DNA of 64,000 nt from Rhizobium sp. CF122 (GTDB lineage Bacteria > Pseudomonadota > Alphaproteobacteria > Rhizobiales > Rhizobiaceae). This document shows, in pieces, positions 54,741 through 64,000 of this stretch. The notes under the pieces were generated by a model that was not told where the DNA came from, did no database searches, and worked only from the letters and a program-made list of their open reading frames with translations. The DNA lies in NCBI RefSeq assembly GCF_000282035.1, contig NZ_AKKA01000011.1, positions 38,831 through 102,830 on the forward strand, read 5' to 3'. Position numbers and translations under genes: made by a program. Within the stretch, counting starts at the first letter, position 1. Each line of letters begins with the position of its first letter.

Positions 54741-55052
54741 CGAATTTCGTCACGAAGATCATCTTCGAAGGCTTCCGGAGGACCGGGGCCGGGACGCCAT
54801 TCCCTGCCTTGTGAAAAGTAATATAAATCGTCCCGCGTTAATTTTGCAGTGCAATATACTCATGCTTCCCATGCGGCAGGCGCATGGCTTGCGAGAATGG
54901 GATGTATATTAGCGATTTGACGTTATCGATCGGTTAACACGCACCCCGAATTCACCCAATGAGGAATTCGTATGGGAATATTTCCCTCATGCTCAATCAA
55001 CGGCTATAAAGCAAAAAAGGAGCGCGTTATCGTGCGTTTGGCGGAGTAGGGC
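54741..55052. other. Intergenic region between small RNA and DUF2157 gene
   Basis: About 310 bases. It should contain the small RNA promoter (minus strand) and the DUF2157 promoter (plus strand). The part from 54830 to 54960 is AT-rich. No gene is supported. Confidence 0.4.
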
Positions 55053-56156
55053 ATGTATCGCGGTCGATTGGAGCGAGATCTTTCGGTTTGGGTGGAAAAG
55101 GGGCTGCTGCCGGAAGCGACTGCGGGAGCGCTGCTGAAGGAATATGATGCCCGCCCGGCGAGCTTCAGCCTTGGCAAGGTGCTTATGATACTTGCGGCAA
55201 TCCTGCTCGGGGCCGCGATCCTGCTGGTTGTCGCTTCGAATTGGGAGGCCATTCCGCGCCTTGTGCGGCTCGCCGTCATTCTTGCAATCATCTGGGCCGT
55301 GCATCTCGGCGCGGCGGTTATGCTGAGGCGCGGCGCAACGGGGGCGGCGGGCGGACTGCTGGTGATTGGAACCTTGTCCTTCGGCGGGGCGATTTCGCTG
55401 GTCGGGCAGATGTACCATCTGTCGGGGGACGAACTGACGGTGATGTATCTCTGGTTTGCCATGGCGGTGGTTTCGGCGGTCCTGTTCCGCTCCGGCGTTG
55501 TCGCTGCGGTGGCGGGCTTTCTGTCCTGGGGCAGCTTTGCCGCCTATCTTGATACCTACGATACGCGTTGGGTGGGTCTCGATCCTTGGGTTGTGCCGCT
55601 CATGGCGGCGGTGGTCGTTGGTCTCGTGCGCTTCACCGGCGCAGACCGTGTGCGTCATCTGGCGTATCTGCTACTCGTCGGCTGGCTTACTTGGCTCTAT
55701 GCGGTGAACGAGAATTTCTGGCTCGCGCTCGTCTATGCCATCGCTGGCATGCTGGCCTTCGTGCTTGTTAGTCTGCCGCTGCCGCGCCTTTCCACGCTCA
55801 TCAGAACAGCCGGTTCGGCACCTGCCTTCTACACCTTCCTCGTCGCCGTGATTGGGCTGTTCTTCCTGCATGTTGAACTCGAGCATGGCTGGCAGTTCGT
55901 AACATTGGCGCTCGTGACGCTGGGGGCCGCGGTCCTTGCGATTGCGCTCCAAGGCCGGAACAATGGCGCGGTGCGCTATCTGGGCTACACGGTGTTTGCG
56001 GTTGAGCTGCTCTACCTTGCATCGGTGACCGTCGGATCGATTCTTGGCACATCCAGCCTCTTCTTGTTCTCGGGGCTTTTCGTTGCTGCCGTTGCATGGA
56101 TCGTCATTCGTCTCGAGCGGCGATTTGCCATCAGAACCCCGGAGGCAAGCCTATGA
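55053..56156 (+). CDS. DUF2157 membrane protein
   Basis: A 367-residue protein with GGAG before ATG 55053. The N-terminal cytoplasmic part (MYRGRLERDLSVWVEKGLLP, then EYDARPASFSLGKVLMILAA) is the DUF2157 domain; it is followed by about ten membrane helices to residue 350. The pattern of hydrophobic helices joined by short loops suggests a transporter or sensor, but no activity is known. Its stop overlaps the GDYXXLXY gene (ATGA), a pairing seen in many proteobacteria. Confidence 0.88.
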   Translation: MYRGRLERDLSVWVEKGLLPEATAGALLKEYDARPASFSLGKVLMILAAILLGAAILLVVASNWEAIPRLVRLAVILAIIWAVHLGAAVMLRRGATGAAGGLLVIGTLSFGGAISLVGQMYHLSGDELTVMYLWFAMAVVSAVLFRSGVVAAVAGFLSWGSFAAYLDTYDTRWVGLDPWVVPLMAAVVVGLVRFTGADRVRHLAYLLLVGWLTWLYAVNENFWLALVYAIAGMLAFVLVSLPLPRLSTLIRTAGSAPAFYTFLVAVIGLFFLHVELEHGWQFVTLALVTLGAAVLAIALQGRNNGAVRYLGYTVFAVELLYLASVTVGSILGTSSLFLFSGLFVAAVAWIVIRLERRFAIRTPEASL

Positions 56157-56740
56157 GCATTTTTTCGATGCAAGGCTCAGGGCGCCGCTACTTTGTCGCT
56201 GCGATCATCGTTGCTGCCCTCCAGACCGCCATTCTTGGCTATGTGATAGAGAGCCGCGCATCGATCCTGCGAAGCGGCGCCGACGCTCTTCTAAAAACTG
56301 CCCCCGTTGATCCGCGCGATTTTCTCCGGGGTGACTATGTGGTGCTGAACTACGAGATATCTTCGGTCCCGGTCGCGTCGATCATTGGTGGTGTGCCGCA
56401 GGATCAGGGCAAGAGGAGCCTTTGGGTGCGGTTGAAGCCCGGTGATGGCGGATTCTGGGGCATTGTCGAATCATCGTTCGAACATCTGCCGCAGCAGCCG
56501 GGCACCGTGGTTCTGCACAGTAGACCCTTCTATAGTTATGGTCCCAATTCCGCCGACCATATCCGCGTCGAATACGGCATCGAACGCTACTACGTTCCTG
56601 AAGGGCAGGGGACGGCGCTGGAGAAGGCTCGCCAAGGCGGCGACGTCTCCATCGCCATTCGCGTCGCTTCGGATGGGACGCCGCAGATACGCAGCCTCCT
56701 CGTCGACGGTAAGCCCGCTTACGACGAGCCTCTTTATTGA
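56153..56740 (+). CDS. GDYXXLXY domain-containing protein
   Basis: A 195-residue protein from ATG 56153 (MSIFSMQGSGRRYFVAAIIV), with GGAGG upstream and the start inside the DUF2157 stop. One N-terminal membrane helix (FVAAIIVAALQTAILGYVIE) is followed by the name motif in LRGDYVVLNYEIS and by RVEYGIERYYVPEGQGTALE. It is the standard partner of DUF2157 proteins, with unknown function, and probably sits in the same membrane complex. Confidence 0.9.
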   Translation: MSIFSMQGSGRRYFVAAIIVAALQTAILGYVIESRASILRSGADALLKTAPVDPRDFLRGDYVVLNYEISSVPVASIIGGVPQDQGKRSLWVRLKPGDGGFWGIVESSFEHLPQQPGTVVLHSRPFYSYGPNSADHIRVEYGIERYYVPEGQGTALEKARQGGDVSIAIRVASDGTPQIRSLLVDGKPAYDEPLY

Positions 56741-56895
56741 GTTGAGGCCAAATGGGTGTGGAAGCCTGCGAGCGCGGGCAAAATCACTGTCATTTGCCCT
56801 TCATTTTTCCTTTGCCTCTACCAAATCGGGTGATATAGAGACGCCGCGCTCCGGAAGGCCTCATGTGCAGGCATATGCATGCGGTTTTTGAGAAC

Positions 56896-56980
<85 letters not shown>

Positions 56981-57167
56981 AAGCTGGCTTGCAGGCGGGG
57001 GGACCGGCAACAGGTGTCCCTCGATTACCCGGCAGCAAAGCGCCGTTCCGCCTCGGGTGGAATGAATAAGAATTGAGAACAAGCCACGCCCGGCAATTTT
57101 CCGGCGTCGTGCTCATCGAAACGAACGGCGTCTGGGCACGGCCGCCACGAAATGAAGGTAGGAAGAC

Positions 57168-58649
57168 ATGCAGGTTATCGAAACGCTCGCTGAAGGGCTG
57201 AAGCGCGAAATCAAGGTCGTAATCCCGGCCAAGGACATGGAAGTCAAGATGAATGAGCGTCTTGCCGACGTGAAGGACAAGGTCCGCATCAACGGCTTCC
57301 GCCCGGGCAAGGTTCCGGCCGCTCACCTCAAGAAGGTTTACGGCAAGTCCATCATGGCCGACCTCGTCAATGAGATCGTCCGCGAGCAGCCGACCGCCAT
57401 CCTCGCAGAGCGCGGCGAAAAGTCCGCGACGCAGCCGGAAATCGCGATGACGGAAGACAAGGACGAGGCAGACCAGATCCTTGCCGCTCAGAAGGACTTC
57501 GAGTTCACGCTTTCCTACGAAGTTCTGCCGCCGATCGAACTGAAGTCCAACAAGGGCATCAAGATCACGCGCGAAGTCGTCGACATTTCCGAAGAGGAAG
57601 TCAACGAACAGGTTCTGAAGGTCGCCGAAAGCGCCCGTTCCTACGAAACCAAGAAGGGCAAGGCTGCCAACGGCGACCGCATCACGATGGACTACGTCGG
57701 CAAGGTCGACGGCGTTGCCTTCGATGGCGGTACCGACCAGGGCGCAGAACTCGTTCTCGGCTCCGGCCGCTTCATTCCTGGCTTTGAAGACCAGTTGGTC
57801 GGCGCCAAGGCTGGTGATGAAAAGACCATCACCGTCACGTTCCCCGCCGACTACCCGGCCAAGAACCTGGCCGGCCAGGAAGCCACCTTCGACGTCACCG
57901 TCAAGGACGTTGCTGCTCCGGCCGATGTTGAGATCAACGACGAGCTGGCAAAGAAGCTCGGCCTCGAATCGGCTGACCGCCTGAAGGAAATCGTCCGCGG
58001 CCAGATCGAGTCGCAGTACGGCTCGATGACCCGTCAGAAGGTCAAGCGCCAGATCCTCGATCAGCTCGACGAAATGTACAAGTTCGAGACCCCGGCTTCG
58101 CTCGTCGACGCCGAGTATAACGGCATCTGGAACCAGGTCGCCAACGACCTCGCCCAGTCCGGCAAGACCTTCGAAGACGAAGACACGACGGAAGAGCAGG
58201 CTCGCGAAGAGTACAAGAAGCTTGCTGAGCGTCGCGTTCGCCTTGGCCTCGTTCTCTCGGAAATCGGCGAAAAGGCCGGTGTTGAGGTGAGCGAAGACGA
58301 AATGCAGCGCGCTATCTACGAGCAGCTGCGTCAGTATCCGGGCCAGGAAAAGCAGATCCTCGACTTCTTCCGCAGCCAGCCGGGTGCAGCCGCCTCGATC
58401 CGTGCTCCGATCTTCGAAGAAAAGGTCATCGACCATCTGCTGACCGAGATCGACGTTACGGATAAGAAGGTGACCAAGGAAGAGCTGCTCGCCGACGAAG
58501 AAGGCGAAGGTTCCGAGAAGGAAACCAAGAAGTCCGCTCCGAAGAAGAAGGCTGCCGCCAAGGCAGAAGCCGCTGAAGGCGAAGAAGCCGCTGCTCCGAA
58601 GAAGAAGGCTGCTCCGAAGAAGAAGGCTTCCGAGGACAGCGCCGAGTAA
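57168..58649 (+). CDS. tig: Trigger factor
   Basis: A 493-residue ribosome-bound chaperone and peptidyl-prolyl isomerase. The N-terminal ribosome-binding loop is [16 protein letters not shown] near 45-60, the FKBP-type isomerase domain (about 155-245) has [20 protein letters not shown], and the C-terminal arms follow. The last 60 residues are Lys/Ala/Glu-rich ([19 protein letters not shown] then [11 protein letters not shown]), a rhizobial extension. GAAGGTAGGAAG precedes ATG 57168. Confidence 0.97.
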   Translation: MQVIETLAEGLKREIKVVIPAKDMEVKMNERLADVKDKVRINGFRPGKVPAAHLKKVYGKSIMADLVNEIVREQPTAILAERGEKSATQPEIAMTEDKDEADQILAAQKDFEFTLSYEVLPPIELKSNKGIKITREVVDISEEEVNEQVLKVAESARSYETKKGKAANGDRITMDYVGKVDGVAFDGGTDQGAELVLGSGRFIPGFEDQLVGAKAGDEKTITVTFPADYPAKNLAGQEATFDVTVKDVAAPADVEINDELAKKLGLESADRLKEIVRGQIESQYGSMTRQKVKRQILDQLDEMYKFETPASLVDAEYNGIWNQVANDLAQSGKTFEDEDTTEEQAREEYKKLAERRVRLGLVLSEIGEKAGVEVSEDEMQRAIYEQLRQYPGQEKQILDFFRSQPGAAASIRAPIFEEKVIDHLLTEIDVTDKKVTKEELLADEEGEGSEKETKKSAPKKKAAAKAEAAEGEEAAAPKKKAAPKKKASEDSAE

Positions 58650-58671
58650 TCTTCGGCAAGTTCGATTTACA

Positions 58672-58707
58672 GAAAGCCCCGCGCCTTGTGCGGGGCTTTT
58701 TTGTTTC
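58672..58707 (+). terminator. Terminator after tig
   Basis: AAGCCCCGC GCCTTGT GCGGGGCTT, a 9-bp stem, followed by TTTTGTTT. Confidence 0.88.
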
Positions 58708-58818
58708 TAGGGCCGTGGTCACCGTTGCGAACGGGCAGCAACGCCGATTGCGCACCACCAGTTGAATTTTAGATTGACCTGATGCAATCTGGGCGGTGCC
58801 TGTGGGGGAGGGTTTGCG

Positions 58819-59244
58819 ATGACATCAGCCTCTGAGTTGAAAGGAATCGTAAGGCAGATTTTCACGGCGAGGGCTGAGGGCGACCTTGAGCGGCTCATGT
58901 CATTTCTCGGTGACAGCTGCGTCTTCCGCATCGCCGGGAGCCGCCACTTGGCGCCGCTTACCGACCCGGTTGTTGGCAGCGCGGCGCTTCGCGCGACGAT
59001 GCGGCACTTCATCGACACCTGGGAGATGAAAGCCCTTGAGATTGTCGACATTCATGTTGAGGGCGACGTGGCACTTGTGCATCGCAGCGGCCAGATGCGT
59101 CACGGCACAACGCACTTCGACACAGAGGTCATGGACAAGATGACCTTCGACAACGGCAAGGTGATTGAATGCGTGGAGTTCATCGACACGCTTCAAGCCG
59201 CATCACTATTAAACATCGCGACGATCTCGGCGGCCCAGAGATAG
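58819..59244 (+). CDS. SnoaL-like / NTF2-fold protein
   Basis: A 141-residue protein with the SnoaL-like cone fold: LKGIVRQIFTARAEGDLERL, then LGDSCVFRIAGSRHLAPL, MRHFIDTWEMKALEIVDIHV and TEVMDKMTFDNGKVIECVEF. GGGGGAGGG precedes ATG 58819. Substrate or role unknown. Convergent with the radical SAM gene. Confidence 0.8.
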   Translation: MTSASELKGIVRQIFTARAEGDLERLMSFLGDSCVFRIAGSRHLAPLTDPVVGSAALRATMRHFIDTWEMKALEIVDIHVEGDVALVHRSGQMRHGTTHFDTEVMDKMTFDNGKVIECVEFIDTLQAASLLNIATISAAQR

Positions 59245-59278
59245 CTGCCGATTATCCTATCAAACGCCGTGCTTCTGG

Positions 59279-61075
59279 TCAGACGGCGGGCCGAACCTTG
59301 TGTGCGTGGGTCAGTTCCGCAACCTTGTGGATGTGAGAGACCGCGGCTAGTCCCCCCGCCGTCTTGGTGAAGAGTTCGAGCGTTTCATCCTCGTGGTCAC
59401 CGACCGGTGTCAGCGCCTGATCCATGTAGTTCTTCGTTTTCTTGTCGCGTGCGATGAAGAAGGCGCTGGTTGCGAGGCTGGCAATGGTGGCGCCCAATGA
59501 AAGGTGTTTGCTGATGGTTTCCCAGATGAAATGCGGCCAGAACGTCACGGCGCTTTCCTTGGGAAGATCCGGGCGGCGTTCGGAGGGGTGCTTAAGCCTC
59601 AACAGGCCGCTCTGGAGTGGATGAACGTTCTCCAGCGGCACCGTCGTCGCGAACGACACGAGCATCTTGACGAGGCTGGCGAGCGGCACGCCCGTCGCAA
59701 CCGCCCGGCGCAGCAGCGTCTTCATATGGGCTGGCGAATAGTAGAGCGACCATGCCTCCTGATAGATGCTTTCCCATTCCTGCTTGCTCATCTTCGGATG
59801 CGCGGTGCAGACATGCTCGACGTCGTAGATGTTGAGATCGGCGTCCATCTCGACGCCTTTCTTCCACAATGTCTGGTGATCTTCCGAGCCTGGAAGTGGC
59901 GTCAGCACGAAGAACTCGATGACGTCCAAAGGCAATTCGTGCTGGATGATGGCGATGTCGCGCCGGATCGTCTCTGGCGTGTCCGCAGGAAAGCCGAGAA
60001 TGTAGCCGGCAAGCGTCATGATGCCTTGGGCTTTCCAGGCAAGCAGCATCTTCCGGTATTCGGTGATCTTGTTCTGGTTCTTTTTGGCCGCCGTCAGATT
60101 GTCGGGGTTTACATTCTCAAGCCCGATGAAGACGCGTGTGACGCCGGCGCGCTTTGATTTTTCGATGAAGTTCGGGATCTTGTGGCAGAGCGTATCGACC
60201 TGGATCATTAATCCAAGTGGAATTCCGTCCTTCTCCCTGAGTTCGATCAATCGATCGAAAATCGCCTCCCAATCCCTGTTGCGAGCGAAGTTGTCGTCGG
60301 TGATGAAGAACTTATGGATGCCTTGCGCCCAGTTCATCCGCACCAGTTTTTCGACATCATCGGCCGATCGGAATCGCGACTTGCGCCCCTGGACGTTGAT
60401 GATGGTGCAGAAGGAGCATTGATAAGGGCAGCCGCGGCCAGCGTCGAAGCTCGTGCTGAGGCCAAGCGTCTGGGCCACATTGGCTTTCGGCAGGAACGGG
60501 ACGGCCGCACCTTCGATGCTCGGCAGGTCGTTCATGAAATTGTAGAGCGGCTCAAGCTTGCCGCTGGCGGCATCCTGCAGGACGCGGTCCAACCGGCCTT
60601 CGGCCTCGCCGGCAAACATCGAGATACCCATCTCACGACATGCTTCGAGGCCAACCGCCTTGCCGTCGAGCATGGCGAGGCACCCTGACACGTGAAAGCC
60701 GCCCATCGAAACCGGAACACCAGCCTTGCGGAAGGGGCGCGCGATATCCAGTGCCCGCGGATACTGGTTCGACTGAACGCCAACCAAGGCGACCATCCCG
60801 AAATTGTCATGCTGCGCAAGTTGTTTGAGCAGGGCCGGGATGTTGACCCGCGTGTTCGTCTCGTCGATGACGGTGATCTCGATCCCGACCTCTGGCCCCA
60901 ATACCTTGCGTTCTGCGCAGTCGGAGGCGATTCCATAGATTGCGGCCAAGGAATTGGACGGGATCATTGCCCGCCACCAGCGGATCACATAGCCGTCATC
61001 GTCATAGTGCGACGGCTTGATGAGGATGAGCTGGAAATTCCGTTCGGCGGTCTTCGACAGATCTTGCACGGTCAC
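59279..61075 (-). CDS. B12-binding domain radical SAM protein
   Basis: A 598-residue protein. I use the GTG at 61075 (reading MTVQDLSKTAERNFQLILIK-like); the frame is open to a TTG at 61132, and neither start has a clear site. Residues 1-170 are a cobalamin-binding Rossmann domain; the radical SAM core follows, with CPYQCSFCTI (Cx3Cx2C) for the 4Fe-4S cluster and RAGVTRVFIGLENVNPDNLT later. A C-terminal membrane-associated helix region (HFIWETISKHLSLGATIASL) closes the protein. The substrate is unknown; relatives of this layout include lipid- and hopanoid-modifying enzymes. Confidence 0.88.
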   Translation of the reverse strand: MTVQDLSKTAERNFQLILIKPSHYDDDGYVIRWWRAMIPSNSLAAIYGIASDCAERKVLGPEVGIEITVIDETNTRVNIPALLKQLAQHDNFGMVALVGVQSNQYPRALDIARPFRKAGVPVSMGGFHVSGCLAMLDGKAVGLEACREMGISMFAGEAEGRLDRVLQDAASGKLEPLYNFMNDLPSIEGAAVPFLPKANVAQTLGLSTSFDAGRGCPYQCSFCTIINVQGRKSRFRSADDVEKLVRMNWAQGIHKFFITDDNFARNRDWEAIFDRLIELREKDGIPLGLMIQVDTLCHKIPNFIEKSKRAGVTRVFIGLENVNPDNLTAAKKNQNKITEYRKMLLAWKAQGIMTLAGYILGFPADTPETIRRDIAIIQHELPLDVIEFFVLTPLPGSEDHQTLWKKGVEMDADLNIYDVEHVCTAHPKMSKQEWESIYQEAWSLYYSPAHMKTLLRRAVATGVPLASLVKMLVSFATTVPLENVHPLQSGLLRLKHPSERRPDLPKESAVTFWPHFIWETISKHLSLGATIASLATSAFFIARDKKTKNYMDQALTPVGDHEDETLELFTKTAGGLAAVSHIHKVAELTHAHKVRPAV

Positions 61076-61250
61076 TCGCTGGTAAGAGGAATCCCCGAAA
61101 ATGGACGCTACCAGACACGGCGGATTATACAAGCGAAGGTTTTACCGGTGCTATTCGACACAAATAAGTCAGATCGAACGGATTTTGGCCGGATATCAGG
61201 TTTTTGTTTTCGTTTAGTAAATTGTCAAAGCGTGCGGCCTGGCTAGGCGA

Positions 61251-62657
61251 TCAAAGCTCCGACTTGATGTCGCCCATCCGGTTCCACGCATCAAGGCCGG
61301 CGATCTTGTAGGCCTCGGCGAGTGTCGGATAGTTGAACGTGTTTTCGACGAAGTACTCGACCGTTCCCTTGAGGTTCAGCACGGCCTGGCCGATGTGGAC
61401 CAGTTCTGTCGCCCCTTCACCGACGATATGAACGCCAAGCAGCCGGCGCGTCTTCAGCGAAAAGATGAGCTTAAGAAGCCCGGTGTCGAGGCCCATGATG
61501 TGTCCGCGCGAGGTCTCGCGGAAACGCGCGATGCCGCACTCATAGGGAATGCCGCGCTCCTTCATTTCCTCCTCGGTCAGGCCGCAGGTGGAAATCTCCG
61601 GCACGGCATAGATACCGTAGGGAAAGTACTTCGGTGGCTCTTTGGCGACCGCACCGATGGCAACACGCGCTGCAATGCGGCCCTGTTCCATCGAGGTGGA
61701 CGCGAGGCTCGGAAAGCCGACGACGTCGCCTGCGGCATAGATATTGGGCACGGAGGTCTGGAAGGTTTCCGGATTGACCTTGAGGCGGCCGCGGCTATCG
61801 GCTTCGAGCCCCGCTGCTTCCAGATTGAGGGTGTCGGTCGCGCCCATACGTCCGGCGGCGAACAGAACCATGTCGGTCACCAGGTGGCGGCCATTGTCGA
61901 GCTTCAGCTCAACCTTACCGTTGTCCAGGCGCGTCACGTTGTCGGCTTTGGTACCGAGCAAGATCTTCATGTTACGATCGCGCAGCTGATAGGTGAAGTC
62001 TTCGACGATTTCCCTGTCGATGAAATCGAGCATCGTCGGTTTCGGATCGACGACGGTCACTGCGGTATCAAGCGCACTGAAGATCGTCGCATACTCGATA
62101 CCAATGACGCCCGCGCCGATCACAGCCATTGAGCGCGGGAGCTCCGCGATGTCGAGCAGTTCGTCACTGTCGAGCACCGTCTTGTTGTCGAATGGGATGT
62201 AGTCAGGGCGGAAGGGCTTCGTGCCGACGGCAAGCAGAATGCTGGCCCCTGTGACCTTGAGGACTTCGCCGTCGTCCTTGACGACTTCGAGCGTCGACGG
62301 GTCGACAAAGCTTGCCTTGCCTCTGATGTGCTGTACCCGGTTTCGGGCGAACTGGTGCTCCAGCACCTCGACTTCGTGGTCAAGGGTGATCAGCAGGCGG
62401 CGCCGAAGGTCATCGGCGCTGATCTCTTCCTTCACGCGATAGGATCGGCCGTAGAAGCCGCGCTCGCGCCAGCCGGAGAGATTGAGCGCCGTTTCGCGCA
62501 GTGTCTTCGAGGGGATGGTGCCGGTATGCACCGAAACACCGCCAACGCGCTTGCCTTGTTCGATGACCAGAACCTTCTTTCCAAGCTTGGCGGCCTGGAT
62601 TGCGCCGCGGCGGCCTGCCGGGCCGCTACCCACAACAACGAGATCGTACTGGAACAT
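61251..62657 (-). CDS. sthA: Soluble pyridine nucleotide transhydrogenase
   Basis: A 468-residue FAD enzyme that interconverts NADPH and NADH. ATG 62657 (MFQYDLVVVGSGPAGRRGAI) is the family start; an open frame precedes it. The second FAD/NAD elements are MAVIGAGVIGIEYATIFSAL and NIYAAGDVVGFPSLASTSM. The redox-active CxxxxC of the related lipoamide dehydrogenases is missing at VHTGTIPSKTLRE, which is the distinguishing feature of SthA. C-terminal dimer motif present (NTFNYPTLAEAYKIAGLD). Confidence 0.92.
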   Translation of the reverse strand: MFQYDLVVVGSGPAGRRGAIQAAKLGKKVLVIEQGKRVGGVSVHTGTIPSKTLRETALNLSGWRERGFYGRSYRVKEEISADDLRRRLLITLDHEVEVLEHQFARNRVQHIRGKASFVDPSTLEVVKDDGEVLKVTGASILLAVGTKPFRPDYIPFDNKTVLDSDELLDIAELPRSMAVIGAGVIGIEYATIFSALDTAVTVVDPKPTMLDFIDREIVEDFTYQLRDRNMKILLGTKADNVTRLDNGKVELKLDNGRHLVTDMVLFAAGRMGATDTLNLEAAGLEADSRGRLKVNPETFQTSVPNIYAAGDVVGFPSLASTSMEQGRIAARVAIGAVAKEPPKYFPYGIYAVPEISTCGLTEEEMKERGIPYECGIARFRETSRGHIMGLDTGLLKLIFSLKTRRLLGVHIVGEGATELVHIGQAVLNLKGTVEYFVENTFNYPTLAEAYKIAGLDAWNRMGDIKSEL

Positions 62658-62759
62658 TGAGCTGGCCCCGATTGGAAAGCTGGAATCATTTTTGCGACGC
62701 AATATGTCGCGCGTCCACCGGTAGCAGGTCAATGTTGCCGAATATTTTATGAGCGAATA

Positions 62760-63347
62760 TCAGGACTCATGGAAGCCAAGTAGGGGTTCCAGCTTCTCGA
62801 AGGTGCGGTCCATGGCAAAGGCGCGGCTGATCGACAGCGCGATGTGGCCGTAAAAAATGGACATCTGCCCTTCTGCCACCTTCTCGTTCGTCTTGCTGAC
62901 AGCGGCCAGATAGAGGGCCGATGCGAGCCCGGTGCGGTCGGCACCAGAGAGGCAATGGATCAGCAGCGGCTTCGGAGCGTCCTTCATGACTTGGATCAAT
63001 TCCTTCGCTCGCTCCGGAGAAAGCTCCTTGTAAGCCGACATCGGGAAATCGATATGCTCGATACCAAGTATCTTCGCTTGTTCGACTTCGGCGTTCCATG
63101 CTCGGCTGTTGGTCCCGCCGCGCAGATTGATGATCGTCCTTATCCCGTAACGCTTCGAGAAGTCGGTAATAGCTTGCGGGGATGGTTGCGACGAACGGTA
63201 GACTTCGCCGGCGACGACGGTGTGGAAGTTGTTCGTGGCTTTCAAATAGAGAGCATAGCTGCCAACGATGAGAAAGAGCAGGGCAAGAAAGGACAGCGCT
63301 GCTTTCCTGGAGCGAGGAAATTGGCGAGAAGCGATCGTCGTCGTCAT
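62760..63347 (-). CDS. Membrane-anchored dual-specificity/tyrosine phosphatase
   Basis: A 195-residue protein from ATG 63347 (MTTTIASRQFPRSRKAALSF) with one N-terminal membrane helix (ALSFLALLFLIVGSYALYLK). The catalytic loop is LLIHCLSGADRTGLASALYL, with Cys132 and Arg138, and the general-acid region lies near FPMSAYKELS. The fold suggests the DSP/Siw14-like group acting in the periplasm; substrate unknown. The full Cx5R is present, so it should be active. Confidence 0.88.
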   Translation of the reverse strand: MTTTIASRQFPRSRKAALSFLALLFLIVGSYALYLKATNNFHTVVAGEVYRSSQPSPQAITDFSKRYGIRTIINLRGGTNSRAWNAEVEQAKILGIEHIDFPMSAYKELSPERAKELIQVMKDAPKPLLIHCLSGADRTGLASALYLAAVSKTNEKVAEGQMSIFYGHIALSISRAFAMDRTFEKLEPLLGFHES

Positions 63348-63426
63348 AAACGTCTCGAAGCAGGATGGTTGCAGCATTGTCGCTTTGCCACCCAAACCTG
63401 ACGGACACCTGAAGCGGATTCGGCTC

Positions 63427-63600
63427 CTATGTCAGACGCAGCCCCTTGAGGCTCGCGTGACCGTCCTTGCCGATGCTGATGTGATCATGAACGGTGATGC
63501 CGAGCGGCTTTGCCGTATCGACGATCATCTTCGTCGTGTCGATATCGGGGCGCGATGGCGTCGGATCGCCTGAGGGATGGTTGTGGATCAATATAGAGAA
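63427..63600 (-). pseudogene. radC: radC C-terminal remnant
   Basis: About 57 codons remain. The frame reads [38 protein letters not shown] and [16 protein letters not shown] before TAG. This is the C-terminal JAMM/MPN half of RadC with its HNHPSGD metal motif. The sequence stops matching at about 63595, where it meets transposase-like DNA, so the N-terminal half has been lost or displaced. Confidence 0.8.
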
Positions 63601-63659
63601 AGAAAAAAGGCCTTGTTTTTCAGTGTAGTATCCATGTCAGCGGACGAGCTTGGGGGTGT

Positions 63660-64000
63660 CTGAAACACATGACGTTCTTTGACCATCCCGCCATATTCCG
63701 TCTGATCCTTCCCGCTTCCGGAAATGCGTGTTTTACGGCACGACCGCGTACTCGACGGGGCGATGAAGGGCGTGGCATTCCGGGCCTATGCCGAGCAGTC
63801 CTCGTGCCGACCCTCAGTTCAGGCGATATAGTCATCATGGACATTGAAGGCGGATAAACAAACATGGATAGGACCCATGCTTGTCCGCCGAAAACCCGCT
63901 CAGCAAGCAGACGGCGTTCGGCAAGCCATTGAAGCCGCAGGCTGCAAGGGAGGTCTCTGCCTTGGACGCCATAGTGGCCGGTGGCCGCTGCCGGCGGCAG
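63660..64000 (+). pseudogene. Decayed IS630-type transposase
   Basis: Fragments of an IS630-family DDE transposase appear in different frames: RVLDGAMKGVAFRAYAEQ, then VLVPTLSSGDIVIMD (the second catalytic Asp motif), then VRQAIEAAG after an insertion. At least two frameshifts and a stop separate them, so this copy is dead. It sits against the truncated radC gene, which it probably disrupted. It may run past the window end. Confidence 0.65.

Noticed and set aside
54555..54821. 88-codon open frame across the small RNA
   Set aside because: It covers the structured RNA on the other strand and lacks protein character.

Overview
This window looks like the chromosome of an alphaproteobacterium of the Rhizobiaceae (Rhizobium/Ensifer/Agrobacterium group). 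The evidence is an ExoR homologue, a PopZ-type (DUF2497) gene next to valS, a BA14K-family protein, DUF1127 mini-genes, a DUF47-pit phosphate locus, a fused secDF, and a small RNA with the anti-Shine-Dalgarno loops of the rhizobial 'cuckoo' family. There are no tools behind these calls: families were recognised by reading the translated sequence.

Bases 1 to about 8,740 form the right-hand part of a genomic island. A tyrosine recombinase gene (7221-8567) faces the 3' end of an intact tRNA-Asn gene (8747-8821), the usual layout for integration into a tRNA. The cargo is more AT-rich to the eye than the rest. It holds a phosphoribosyltransferase-like gene cut by the window edge, an AIPR-family (abortive phage infection) gene, an AlbA_2/Schlafen-like gene, a DUF4145 gene, a large secreted protein with a MACPF-like signature, and a small cysteine-rich protein. 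The left end of the island lies outside the window.

Bases 8,900-14,450 hold a phosphate transporter with its DUF47 partner, small envelope proteins (BA14K, a lipoprotein, an ExoI-like membrane protein), tRNA-Cys, and a gene-poor stretch with two very short membrane-protein genes and one frameshifted small gene. Bases 14,450-29,984 carry a PCMT-family methyltransferase, popZ, valS, a FadL-like porin, exoR, xthA, erpA, dgt, argS and a large SPOR-domain protein. No tolC lies between the methyltransferase and popZ, where I would expect it from other rhizobia.

Bases 30,094-44,432 are a dense housekeeping block: nagZ, scpA-scpB, tatA-tatB-tatC, serS, surE, pcm, a LysM/LytM lipoprotein, a DUF815 ATPase (opposite strand), yajC, secDF, a Mth938-like protein and a squalene/phytoene-synthase-like protein. 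Together these serve chromosome condensation, protein export and cell-wall remodelling. Bases 45,164-53,069 hold redox and sulfur genes: a 1-Cys peroxiredoxin, a persulfide-dioxygenase/rhodanese fusion, a GDCCVxC protein, a methyltransferase, trmFO, a three-domain flavin/ferredoxin fusion with a glutathione transferase, and a divergent LysR regulator.

Bases 53,114-64,000 hold small DUF1127 genes with their own terminators, the cuckoo-type small RNA, a DUF2157/GDYXXLXY membrane pair, tRNA-Leu, tig, a SnoaL-like protein, a B12-binding radical SAM enzyme, sthA and a membrane-anchored phosphatase. The right edge is scarred: only the C-terminal part of radC remains, next to decayed IS630-type transposase sequence.
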